Assembly: GCF_020618775.1 (NCBI RefSeq) | Contig: NZ_JAESVB010000008.1 | Location: forward strand, 1-64,000 | Length of the DNA stretch: 64,000 bases | From: Acidisoma silvae | GTDB taxonomy: Bacteria; Pseudomonadota; Alphaproteobacteria; Acetobacterales; Acetobacteraceae | Direction: 5' to 3' | In this document: positions 18,074-26,161 of the stretch, piece after piece | Layout of the letters: each line of letters begins with the position of its first letter | Numbering within the stretch: the first letter of the stretch is position 1 | The notes under the pieces: model-generated | The model's input: only the letters and a program-made list of their open reading frames with translations | Database searches by the model: none | What the model was told of the DNA's origin: nothing | Made by a program: the position numbers and the translations under genes

Positions 18074-18537
18074 GCCTTCGCGCTCCGCTGGATGGCCGTT
18101 CGGCGGAAGACGCGCAGCAGTGCGATCAGCATCAACCCGACGCCCAGGACGGGTGCGGCGCCTGACTGCACGAAGCCCGGCCAGCGCAGCAGTGGTGTCG
18201 GCACGAAGGCAGAGCGCTGCAGCATGGCAATGCTGCTGAGAAGCAGCGTGAGGCCGATCAGCCCGATGGCGACATCCGCCGCGCGGGTCAGCGCGGAAGC
18301 AAGCCAAGGGGCCAAGGCATCGCGCAGCACGGTGAAGGCCGCGTTCTCGCCCTTGGTCTCAGCCAGAACCGTGCCGAGGAAGGTTACCCAGATGAAGGCG
18401 ATACCCGCCACTTCGTACGACCATTCAAAACCGGTCATTCCGAAATAGCGGGCGGCGACGGCAAGCAGGGTATTCGCCACCATCACGAGAAGGGCAATGC
18501 AGCCCAGGAAGCCCGAGAGGCGGCGTAGCCAGATCAT
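18070..18537 (-). CDS. TRAP transporter small permease (DctQ family)
   Basis: A 155-residue protein with four membrane helices and the family signature around FEWSYEVAGIAFIWVTFLGT, where a conserved tryptophan-rich helix meets the membrane. ATG 18537 is chosen because the longer frame runs into the binding-protein gene. It lies 19 bp downstream of that gene and overlaps DctM by four bases. Confidence 0.9.
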   Translation of the reverse strand: MIWLRRLSGFLGCIALLVMVANTLLAVAARYFGMTGFEWSYEVAGIAFIWVTFLGTVLAETKGENAAFTVLRDALAPWLASALTRAADVAIGLIGLTLLLSSIAMLQRSAFVPTPLLRWPGFVQSGAAPVLGVGLMLIALLRVFRRTAIQRSAKA

Positions 18538-18556
18538 GCAAGTATTCCAGTCAGTT

Positions 18557-19552
18557 TCAGCGATCGGCCTTGGCGGCTTGCTGCACCTGCGCCACCAGAT
18601 CGGCACCCCAGATCTTGCCGTATTTGGCATAGACGGGGGCGACCATCGCCTGGAAGGGGACGGTGTTCACGGTGTTGAACTTCACGCCCTTGGCGGTCAG
18701 CGACGTATCGAGGCTGGCATAGACGCTGGCGAGCTGGGCGCGGTACCAGGTGGTGGTGTCGGCGACGGAGGCGTCGAGCGCTGCGCGCTCATCGGCCGGC
18801 AGCGCGTCATACCGGTCCTTGTTCATGTACCAGTAATTGGCGGTCCAGATGTAGTTGGAGATCGACACATATTTGGCGACCTCGTACCACTTCTCGTCCG
18901 AGTAGTCGCGCAGCTCCGGCTCCACGCCATCGACCACATGCGACTGTAGGGCGGTGTAGACCTGCCCGAATGGGATGGACTGCGGCAGCGCGCCGAGCGT
19001 GTGCAGGGTGTCGAGAATGACCGAAATCGGCGGTGTGCGCAGCTTCATGCCCTTGATATCGGCGGGCGTCGCGATCGGATGGCGGCTATTGGCGAAGTTG
19101 CGGAAGCCGGAATCCAGGAAGCCCAGCATCTGGTAGCCGTGGTTCTGGCCCATCGCCTTCAGCTCGGTGCCGACCGGCCCGTCCAGCACGCGATGGACAT
19201 TGTTCAGATCGCTGAACAGGAAGGGCAGCGCCAGCACATTGAGGCGCGGATCGATATCGTCCACCACGCCGCCGAGGCCGATATCGCTGGAGCCGGAGCC
19301 GACGCCATCGGCGATCGGGCCTTCGTCACCCAGTTCCGCATTCGGAAAATCCTGGATCTTCAGCTTGCCGCCGGTGCGCTTGGCAACATCGTCGGCGAAA
19401 TAGTGCATCGCCTGATCGATAAGGCTGTTGGTGCTGCTGGCATGGGCCAGACGCAGCGTCTGGGCTTCCGCCGCGTGGGTCACCCCGAGCGCGGAGACGG
19501 CGAACAGGCAAAACGGCAGAGCCGCTTTCAGAATCGTGCGACGAACCGACAT
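18557..19552 (-). CDS. TRAP transporter substrate-binding protein (DctP family)
   Basis: A 331-residue periplasmic binding protein. A Sec signal peptide covers about residues 1-30 (MSVRR, a hydrophobic core, then AEAQ). DctP signatures are LRLAHASS, the helix containing LRTPPISV with the conserved arginine that binds the ligand carboxylate, and GVEPELRDY. Organic acids or amino-acid-like anions are the usual ligands. First gene of the operon DctP-DctQ-DctM-aminotransferase; no regulator adjoins it. Confidence 0.9.
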   Translation of the reverse strand: MSVRRTILKAALPFCLFAVSALGVTHAAEAQTLRLAHASSTNSLIDQAMHYFADDVAKRTGGKLKIQDFPNAELGDEGPIADGVGSGSSDIGLGGVVDDIDPRLNVLALPFLFSDLNNVHRVLDGPVGTELKAMGQNHGYQMLGFLDSGFRNFANSRHPIATPADIKGMKLRTPPISVILDTLHTLGALPQSIPFGQVYTALQSHVVDGVEPELRDYSDEKWYEVAKYVSISNYIWTANYWYMNKDRYDALPADERAALDASVADTTTWYRAQLASVYASLDTSLTAKGVKFNTVNTVPFQAMVAPVYAKYGKIWGADLVAQVQQAAKADR

Positions 19553-19692
19553 GCGAGTGTATTTCCCTGAATGCAAATTCACGGGAGTTTCATGGCGGTC
19601 CATAATGCCATAAGTCAAAGTAGAAATCCGCGTCGAGCAATGAGCGGAATCCCCAGGGCCACAAGTTTTATTTATGGCCTGCCGGCCTGGGG

Positions 19693-20052
19693 TCAGATGG
19701 CCAGGCCCAGCTCCCCGCGTTTCTTCCGCGACAGACCGAGCGCGACCAGCCTGTGTGATTCCGCCAGATAGGCGCGGAGATCGGCGTCCGACAGGCCTGG
19801 TTTCGCGCAGTGCTGAATCCATTTGAAGCCCCGCGAGGCAAGATAGGGGGCGGGGCGCAGGCCGGGCTGCTCCTTCAGCAAATCGTAGGACATCGGGCTC
19901 GTCTTGAAGGTCACGAGCATCGTGCGGCCCTGCGGCACGCCGATGGCGAAGACCTTGCCGCCGACCTTCCAGACATCCGCACCACCCCATTGCACGACAT
20001 GGGTGGTGACGGGCAGGCCGCTACAGAAGGCGTTGAAGCCGTCGCGTGTCAT
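19693..20052 (-). CDS. MmcQ/YjbR-family protein
   Basis: A 119-residue protein with the YjbR fold: the HVVQWGGADVWKVGGKVFA strand-turn region, then TFKTSPMSYDLL and a helical end with GFKWIQH. Family members are small and structurally DNA-binding-like; the function is not established. It stands alone between the TRAP operon and a DMT transporter. A decayed copy of its first 33 codons occurs at 22176-22274. Confidence 0.85.
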   Translation of the reverse strand: MTRDGFNAFCSGLPVTTHVVQWGGADVWKVGGKVFAIGVPQGRTMLVTFKTSPMSYDLLKEQPGLRPAPYLASRGFKWIQHCAKPGLSDADLRAYLAESHRLVALGLSRKKRGELGLAI

Positions 20053-20129
20053 CAGCCCTTATCCGTCGATCGTCGGCTGCTTGCCAAGGCCCGCGACCGG
20101 CGTGGCAAATTAACGCCCGTTAGCCGGCG

Positions 20130-21026
20130 TCAATTCTTGCTTTGGCGTAGCCGAAATCCGCGCGGCCTTGCGCCTGTCGTTCCAATGCAAGCGACGAGGA
20201 TAAGGCTGGCACCAATAATTGTGGTGAGGGTGGGAATTTCTCCGAAGAAGACAAAGCCCAGAATAGCACCCCAGAAAAACGCTGAATATTCAAGAATGCC
20301 GAGTCTGCCCGCGTGAGCCCGCGCATAGGCCCAGCCGAGACAGAAATGGCCGCAGGCGCCCATCAGGCCACCGAAGGTCACGGCCGTCCAAATGGCTGTT
20401 GTGGGCGGCCGCCATTGAACGATGAGGAATGGCAAGCAAAACAGAGCGGCCCAGCTATTGGACAGAAGCACGATCGTTTGAAGAGAATCCTGGGTCGTCT
20501 GCCGTCTCATCAGCACGTTCGACAACGCATAAAAGAAGGCGGCCCCAAGGGCTCCCGCGAGACCTGGCAGATCGAAGGCATGGCCTCCGCGCATTGGATT
20601 GCCCAGCGCGATGACGACCACGCCAATAAGCCCCAGAATAACGCCGACCATGCTCTTAGAAGCAATCGGCTCTTTCAAGATGAAACGGCCCATCAAGGTC
20701 AGAAGAAGCGGGGCGATGAAGGACAGGGCGATGGCCTCGGCGAGCGGCAGGCGGGCGAGAGCGACAAAAAAACAAGCCGTCGACGTCAGCATTGCCAAGG
20801 CACGGGACGCATTGCGGCGTAACGCATTCCAGGTCGGCCTGCGCTCACCTTTGATAAGAAACACGATAGCCGCAAAAAATGACGCGGCAAGATAACGGAG
20901 TTCGATGACTTCCCCCAAAGGGTAAGTCATCGATGGCCTCTTCATCAGAGCGTCCATGAATGTCAGGGCGCATACGCCGAGCGCCGCGGCCAGCACCGGG
21001 GCAGATGATGATTGATTGGCTTGCAC
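20130..21026 (-). CDS. EamA-family (DMT) transporter
   Basis: A roughly 298-residue drug/metabolite transporter with two EamA repeats and about ten helices; ARLPLAEAIALSFIAPLL and LKEPIASK are family-typical. GTG 21026 is chosen because GGAGG lies nine bases upstream; a TTG at 21071 would add 15 residues. It differs clearly from the DMT protein at 14610-15533. Specificity is unknown. Confidence 0.84.
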   Translation of the reverse strand: MQANQSSSAPVLAAALGVCALTFMDALMKRPSMTYPLGEVIELRYLAASFFAAIVFLIKGERRPTWNALRRNASRALAMLTSTACFFVALARLPLAEAIALSFIAPLLLTLMGRFILKEPIASKSMVGVILGLIGVVVIALGNPMRGGHAFDLPGLAGALGAAFFYALSNVLMRRQTTQDSLQTIVLLSNSWAALFCLPFLIVQWRPPTTAIWTAVTFGGLMGACGHFCLGWAYARAHAGRLGILEYSAFFWGAILGFVFFGEIPTLTTIIGASLILVACIGTTGARPRGFRLRQSKN

Positions 21027-21160
21027 GTCCCGCTTCCTCCGCGGGCCGCTCTTAGCGCTTTCGAGCCGCAAGCGCTACGGGGGGAAAGTATGCGAGGCAG
21101 AGCCCTGAAGTGAGCCCGGCACGCCGCAGCGGGCCGGGATCATTTGCAAAATGGTCGGTG

Positions 21161-21940
21161 TTATTTTGACTTCCCGGGCGGTTTTGGCTTGGCTTTGCGG
21201 TCTGCCGGGTGGGGTGACTCAGACCGCTCGTCATCCGGATTGATCGGAGGAAGCGGCATGCCGCCCTGAGGCTGCGGATCTTCGATATAATCGAAATCCG
21301 GCTCTTGATTCCATGGGCCGCGTGCGTCTTCACCCTGAGAGAGGTTAAAGACGAGTTTGACAGTATCATCCGGAGGAATATTGCCAAAAAAGGGATCGTC
21401 CAACTTGCCCATGCCATCGAGCGCTTTCATGAACATATTTGCATGAGTAATTTCGCGCGTCAGAAGATGATGCAGCGTCTTTTTAGTTCCCTCATCATTG
21501 CAGACTTTAATAAGTGCCTCATAAGTTTGGCGAGCGCCGCCCTCAGCTGAGATATTTGCGCGCAGGTCGCGGATGACATTGCCACCTTCTTGAATATAAG
21601 CTGCTGTCCAGCAGCTTCCTTGACTGTCAAGGAAGTGTGGGCCGCCACCCTTCAACTTAAACAGTGGCGCGTCATAGACCGACGTTTGATCCAGTTCACT
21701 TGTGTGCTGAGCGATGAGTTTGCCAACCATCTCCAGATGGCTGAATTCTTCGATGGCGATATCTTGCAGCATGTCGCGTATCGAAGCATTTTCGACATGA
21801 AAAGATTGCACCCAATATTGCAGAGCGGCCGTAAGCTCACCGGTCGCACCGCCAAACTGCTCAAGTAAATATGTACCAAATCTTGCGTCCGGCGTTCCAA
21901 CATTGACCGGCTGAATAAGCTCTTTTCTGTGAAAAAACAC
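21161..21940 (-). CDS. Manganese catalase
   Basis: A 259-residue four-helix-bundle dimanganese catalase that decomposes hydrogen peroxide without haem. All five metal ligands fit the known spacing: E35 (GATGELT), E65 and H68 (EEFSHLE), E133 (ISAEGGAR) and H166 (ITHANMF). A proline-rich polar tail follows residue 220. It starts at GTG 21940 behind a strong AAGGAG. Monocistronic. Amine and FAD oxidases in this window produce H2O2, so a protective role is plausible but not shown. Confidence 0.92.
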   Translation of the reverse strand: MFFHRKELIQPVNVGTPDARFGTYLLEQFGGATGELTAALQYWVQSFHVENASIRDMLQDIAIEEFSHLEMVGKLIAQHTSELDQTSVYDAPLFKLKGGGPHFLDSQGSCWTAAYIQEGGNVIRDLRANISAEGGARQTYEALIKVCNDEGTKKTLHHLLTREITHANMFMKALDGMGKLDDPFFGNIPPDDTVKLVFNLSQGEDARGPWNQEPDFDYIEDPQPQGGMPLPPINPDDERSESPHPADRKAKPKPPGKSK

Positions 21941-22175
21941 GGTTCATCTCCTTAATTGCACTGTTTTGGGCGACCGACCGAGGGCAGATGCGATGACCAC
22001 GCCTAGCGGTGCAAATAAGGGCGATGTCCTCACGGAGTATAAGAGCCGCAAGCATCACAGCTTTGGTAGCTCATGCAAAACGTGTCAGCCGCAAAAGGCA
22101 GCCCACGGCTGAACTGTAATGAATTCTGTTATTCAGGAATGGCCGCGCTCGCGGCTCTTTCTCAACTCTGTGAAG

Positions 22176-22274
22176 ACTGCCGCTGACCCTCCAGACATCC
22201 TCGCCATCCCATTGAACGATATGAGGTGGCGCCGCAAGATTTTGGCGGGCGCGGTCAGAACGCCCTTATGTCAT
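22176..22274 (-). pseudogene. Decayed 5' fragment of an MmcQ/YjbR-family gene
   Basis: Minus-strand codons from ATG 22274 read HIVQWDGEDVWRVSG at codons 18-32, matching HVVQWGGADVWKVGG at the same positions of the intact gene at 19693-20052. Codon 3 is TAA and similarity ends after about codon 33, so this is a truncated, dead copy. It is the only recognisable content of the 340-bp gap (21941-22280) between the Mn-catalase and MBL hydrolase genes, apart from the catalase promoter region. Confidence 0.65.
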
Positions 22275-22280
22275 CGGGCG

Positions 22281-23030
22281 TTATCCGCCCATGTTAGGGG
22301 GCGCCAGACCGCGATTGGCGAATGTCGCTGCCCTTTGCGCATGGCGCGCGCCATCCTTCAGGGCGAAAGCACCGTGGCCGGGCAGGAAGATATCGAAGGA
22401 CAGACCGGCAAGCCGTCTTACGCTGGCAAGCGTGGCGGTGACGCTGCAATCCGGAATGTCCTGCAAAAAAACGGTGCCGCCGGCGAAAAGGGCGTCACCG
22501 GACACCAACGCCGTCTTGCCGTCGAGCGTCACGAGGTAGGAGCAGTGATCGGCGCTGTGGCCCGGTGTTTCCAGCAAGCGGATGGTGGCGTTCCCAATAT
22601 GCGTTACGGCGTCATCGGTCAGCACGTGGTTGATAGTGGCGCCTTCCCAGCGATAGCTGTCCGGATAGACGCCGTATCGCCGCGCGGTGTCGAGACTGAT
22701 GCGCGTCTCGTCATGCGATTGCATGCGGGCCGCCGCCTCTGCCCCGGCAAAGAGCGTGATAGAATGGGACAAGTGTTGCAGGATCGGCGCGACCCCGCCT
22801 GAATGATCGGCATGGCCATGCGTGAGGAAAATATATTTGAGATCGGCAGGGTCGAGGCCGCAGGTTGTCATTTCGCTGAAGATGGATGCGATGTCGCGCC
22901 CGGCGCCGGAATCGAACATTGCCAATCCATCGCCCGTATCGATCAGCCAGACATTGCAGTCATAAACATCCGACAAAGAAAATCCGATATTGCCGCTGGC
23001 GACAAGATGAATTTTTGGAGCAACCCGCAT
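22281..23030 (-). CDS. MBL-fold metallo-hydrolase
   Basis: A 249-residue metallo-beta-lactamase-fold hydrolase. The dizinc motif THGHADH gives H71, H73, D75 and H76; later ligands appear in TPGHSADH, VSGDALF and LPGHG. It lacks extra domains, so it is of the glyoxalase II/lactonase-like type with unknown substrate. ATG 23030 has GAGGAAA upstream. Divergent from the SDR/kinase/SIS operon across 134 bp, suggesting shared control. Confidence 0.87.
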   Translation of the reverse strand: MRVAPKIHLVASGNIGFSLSDVYDCNVWLIDTGDGLAMFDSGAGRDIASIFSEMTTCGLDPADLKYIFLTHGHADHSGGVAPILQHLSHSITLFAGAEAAARMQSHDETRISLDTARRYGVYPDSYRWEGATINHVLTDDAVTHIGNATIRLLETPGHSADHCSYLVTLDGKTALVSGDALFAGGTVFLQDIPDCSVTATLASVRRLAGLSFDIFLPGHGAFALKDGARHAQRAATFANRGLAPPNMGG

Positions 23031-23100
23031 CACTTTTCCTCTCGATCAACAGACCATGCCGGAGATATTTTAGAAGACACAAGTCGGTATGACAATCACG

Positions 23101-23117
23101 GGCTCTTTCAGAGAGCC
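23101..23117. promoter_or_regulatory. Short inverted repeat in the MBL/SDR divergent region
   Basis: GGCTCT at 23101-23106 and AGAGCC at 23112-23117 flank TTCAG. It lies 48 bp upstream of the SDR start and could be an operator half-site pair or a leader hairpin. No regulator gene adjoins it. Confidence 0.25.
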
Positions 23118-23164
23118 ATCGAAAGCGATAGCCTCAATTCTGAAGCGATGGTGAAGGAAAGCGC

Positions 23165-23917
23165 GTGAAACTCAGCGGCAAGGTTGTTGTGGTGACAGGC
23201 GGCGCTTCGGGCCAGGGCGAGGCCGCATGCCGGCTTTTTGCGGCTGAAGGCGCGTCCGTTGTTATTGCTGACTGGAACGGCGCAGGGGCCGCGCGCGTGG
23301 CGGCCGAGATCGGCGGCGCAGCCTTTACGGTCGATGTCTCGCAGGAGGATCAGGTTGCGGCGATGATCGCTTTCGCCTGCGACCGTTTCGGCAAGCTGGA
23401 CGTGCTCTTCAACAATGCCGGTGTCGGCTACAGTTCCACCGCGCGGTTCAAGATGGCGAGCATCGTCGACACCCCGGGTGACGCCTGGGACGCGATCCTT
23501 GGCATCAATCTCAAGGGCCAGGCCATGGGCTGCAAATATGCCATTCCGCGCATGCTGGAAAATGGTGGCGGCTCCATCATCAATAATGCGTCCATCATGG
23601 CGATTGCCGGCGTTCCGGGGGCCGATGCCTATACCGCCGCCAAAGGTGGCGTCATCGCGCTGACGCGCACGCTGGCCGTGGAATGGGCTGAGAAAGGTAT
23701 TCGCGTGAACTGCATTTGCCCCGGCACGATCGAGACGCCGATGGTGGGTGCGATAACAAGCGATGCGGAACGTGCGCGGCTTGGCGAAAGCACGCCGATG
23801 AAGCGTGTCGGCCAGGCGGAGGAGATCGCGCGTGCGGCCTTGTTCCTGGCTTCGGCAGACAGTTCCTATGTGAACGGTGTCATGCTGCCGGTGGACGGAG
23901 GATGGTCCGCCCTGTGA
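23165..23917 (+). CDS. SDR-family NAD(P)-dependent oxidoreductase
   Basis: A 250-residue classical short-chain dehydrogenase: TGGASGQG cofactor loop, FNNAGVG, a catalytic Asn in INLKG, Ser in NNASIM exactly 13 residues before Tyr of YTAAK, and the PGTIETP segment. In contrast to the SDR at 7913-8704, every active-site residue is conserved. GTG 23165 follows AAGGAAA. First gene of a three-gene operon with an FGGY kinase and an SIS protein, so a sugar or polyol is the likely substrate. Confidence 0.88.
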   Translation: MKLSGKVVVVTGGASGQGEAACRLFAAEGASVVIADWNGAGAARVAAEIGGAAFTVDVSQEDQVAAMIAFACDRFGKLDVLFNNAGVGYSSTARFKMASIVDTPGDAWDAILGINLKGQAMGCKYAIPRMLENGGGSIINNASIMAIAGVPGADAYTAAKGGVIALTRTLAVEWAEKGIRVNCICPGTIETPMVGAITSDAERARLGESTPMKRVGQAEEIARAALFLASADSSYVNGVMLPVDGGWSAL

Positions 23918-25425
23918 CCGGGTATCTTCTCGGCATCGATATCGGCACGTCGATCGTCAAGGCGGCGGTCTTCGATCGCGGGGGCCAGGAAGTGGCTTAT
24001 GCGACGCGGCGGACGAATATAGCCTCGCCGCAGCCTGATTGGGCTGAAGCAGACCCGGCGGAGATCTGGAGCGCGACCTGCATCGTGATCGGTCAAGTTC
24101 TGACGATGGTGCCGGCTGAAAACATCGCGGCCATCGGCCTGTCCGGCGCCATGGTCGGCGCCTGGGTGCTGGATGCGCAAGGGCAGGCGCTGCGCCCCGG
24201 TATCTTCTGGAGCGATGGCCGCGCACAGCCGCTGATCGATGAGAGGATCGCGCAAGATCCGGCGTTTCTGTCGCGAATATTTGCGGAATCCGGTTCCGCC
24301 ATGCAGCAAGGCTGCACGCTGCCGGTGCTGGCGCATCTGGCGGTGCATGAGCCCGCTGTTCTGGCGCGCGCCCATGCGGTCGTCGGTGCGAAGGATTTCA
24401 TCCGCGCCCAACTGACGGGTGTCATTGCAACCGATATCGTTGAAGCGGCTGTCGCGCCGGGCAGTGCGCGGGCTAGGGGCCGGTCGCCTGCTTTGATCGC
24501 GCTATTCGGTCTCGAGGATTGGGCGCATCTGTTGCCCGAGCCGCAGCCGAGCGAGAGCCTCGCCGGCTTTGTCACCGAGGCTGCCGCAGGCGTGACGGGA
24601 CTGCGCATTGGCACGCCGGTCGCGATCGGTGCGGGCGATGTCGCCGCAAGCGTGATCGGTGCGGGGGGCCTCGCTTCGGGCGCGGCCGTCAGCATCCTGG
24701 GCACGACCTGTCTCAACGGCGTCACCGTGCCGCAACCGGTTTTCACGCCGCCCGATTTGGGCATTCTGTTCACACTGCCCGGTGATCTATGGTTGCGCAC
24801 CATGGTCAATGTCGCGGGTACCCTGAACATCGACTGGGCTCTGGCGGCGCTTTGCCCTGACTTTGCCGATGCGCCCGACGCCTATGAGCGGCTTGCGGTG
24901 ATCGCGGGTGAATCGCCTGCGGGTGCGCAAGGGGCCGTCTATGTGCCCTATCTCAGCGAGGTTGGCATCATTGCGCCCATGGTAGAGCCGGCTGCGCGTG
25001 GTGGTTTTGCGGGTCTTGCGCCACGGCATCGCCGGCCGGATCTGCTGCGCGCCGTCTATGAAGGCATGGCCTATGCCATTCGCGACTGCTTCGCGGCGAC
25101 GGGACTGGATTTCGATACGGTGCGGCTTGTGGGCGGCGGTGCGCGCAGCGCCTTCTGGCGGCAGATGATCGCGGATGTGCTGGGTCGCCGTGTTGAGGTG
25201 CCGGAGGGGCGTGAGTTCGGCGCCAAGGGCGCGGCCCTTCTCGCCGGCACGGCAATCGGCTGGTATGCGTCGATCAGGCAAGCCTCAACAAGTACTTGCC
25301 GCATTCTCCATGTCCATGAGCCTGTACGCGACAAGCGGTATGCGCGCGGCTATGCCCGCTACCGCACTTACGCCGGAGCGCTGGCCGAGGCGCGACCCCC
25401 GACAGAGCAAAGGCCTATGTCATGA
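23914..25425 (+). CDS. FGGY-family carbohydrate kinase (xylulokinase-like)
   Basis: A roughly 503-residue sugar kinase of the ASKHA fold. The N-terminal ATP phosphate loop is GIDIGTSIVKAAVFD, the GAGDVAASVIGAG segment carries the likely catalytic Asp, and the C-terminal adenosine-binding RLVGGGARSAFWRQM is typical. GTG 23914 overlaps the SDR stop (GTGA); ATG 23902 is an alternative start. It phosphorylates a pentulose, hexulose or polyol, perhaps after oxidation by the SDR. Its stop overlaps the SIS gene start. Confidence 0.88.
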   Translation: MTGYLLGIDIGTSIVKAAVFDRGGQEVAYATRRTNIASPQPDWAEADPAEIWSATCIVIGQVLTMVPAENIAAIGLSGAMVGAWVLDAQGQALRPGIFWSDGRAQPLIDERIAQDPAFLSRIFAESGSAMQQGCTLPVLAHLAVHEPAVLARAHAVVGAKDFIRAQLTGVIATDIVEAAVAPGSARARGRSPALIALFGLEDWAHLLPEPQPSESLAGFVTEAAAGVTGLRIGTPVAIGAGDVAASVIGAGGLASGAAVSILGTTCLNGVTVPQPVFTPPDLGILFTLPGDLWLRTMVNVAGTLNIDWALAALCPDFADAPDAYERLAVIAGESPAGAQGAVYVPYLSEVGIIAPMVEPAARGGFAGLAPRHRRPDLLRAVYEGMAYAIRDCFAATGLDFDTVRLVGGGARSAFWRQMIADVLGRRVEVPEGREFGAKGAALLAGTAIGWYASIRQASTSTCRILHVHEPVRDKRYARGYARYRTYAGALAEARPPTEQRPMS

Positions 25426-26153
25426 CCCAGGCTGCATTGTCCTACCTTGCTCTGGCGGCGGATGCTTTGGCAAAATTGCATGACGGGCAGGAGCAGGTTT
25501 TCGAAGCGGCGGCCAAGGCCGTGACGGAAGCGCTGATGGCCGATAAATTGATCTATCTCTTCGGCACCGGTCATTCCCACATGCTGGCGGAGGAAGGGCA
25601 TTACCGCGCGGGCGGGATAGCGGCGGTGGTGCCGGTGCTGGCGCCAGTGCTGATGCTGCATGACGGCGCGGTGGACAGCACGAAACGCGAGCGCGAGACG
25701 GGCCTCGCCGCCGATGTTCTGGCGCGCTATCCGATTGCAGCGGGCGATGTGCTGGTCATATTTTCCAATAGCGGCGTCAATGCCGTGCCGGTGGAGGCGG
25801 CCGCCTATGGTCGTGCGCAGGGAGCGGTGGTTGTGGCCGTAACATCGGCCGCCTATTCGCAGGCAGCAGCGGCGGGGCGGGCGCGGCTATATGACATCGC
25901 CGATATTGCCATCGACAATCGCACGGTGCCGGGCGACGCCGGATTTCAGGCGGCTGAGGGTCAGCCGGCGGTGGGGCCGCTTTCGACCGTCATCGGCGCG
26001 GCGATCCTTAACGCGCTGCTGGCGGAAGCGGTTGCCCGCATGGCGGCGGCGGGCAAGGAGGCTCCGATCTATGTCAGCGCTAATATGCCCGGCGCCAAAG
26101 AGCGCAATGCGATGCTGGTCGCGCGCTATCAGGCACGCAACCAGCATCTGTAA
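25422..26153 (+). CDS. SIS-domain protein (UPF0309-like)
   Basis: A 243-residue protein with one SIS (sugar isomerase) domain: LFGTGHSHMLAEE and VIFSNSGVNAVPVEAA contain the serine-rich phosphosugar-binding loops. Resembles the UPF0309 group of uncharacterised phosphosugar-binding proteins. ATGA overlap with the FGGY kinase indicates tight coupling, so its ligand is probably the kinase product. It ends eight bases from the convergent amine oxidase gene. Confidence 0.85.
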   Translation: MTQAALSYLALAADALAKLHDGQEQVFEAAAKAVTEALMADKLIYLFGTGHSHMLAEEGHYRAGGIAAVVPVLAPVLMLHDGAVDSTKRERETGLAADVLARYPIAAGDVLVIFSNSGVNAVPVEAAAYGRAQGAVVVAVTSAAYSQAAAAGRARLYDIADIAIDNRTVPGDAGFQAAEGQPAVGPLSTVIGAAILNALLAEAVARMAAAGKEAPIYVSANMPGAKERNAMLVARYQARNQHL

Positions 26154-26161
26154 TCATCCAA

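Noticed and set aside
16814-18448. 544-codon plus-strand open frame
   Set aside because: Antisense to the TRAP permease genes; the product is a highly charged low-complexity chain without any family signature.
19568-19581. TGAAT-GCAA-ATTCA hairpin just upstream of the TRAP binding protein
   Set aside because: Five-base arms are too short to separate from chance.
22119-22802. 227-codon plus-strand open frame
   Set aside because: Covers the YjbR fragment and the MBL hydrolase in antisense; no homology.
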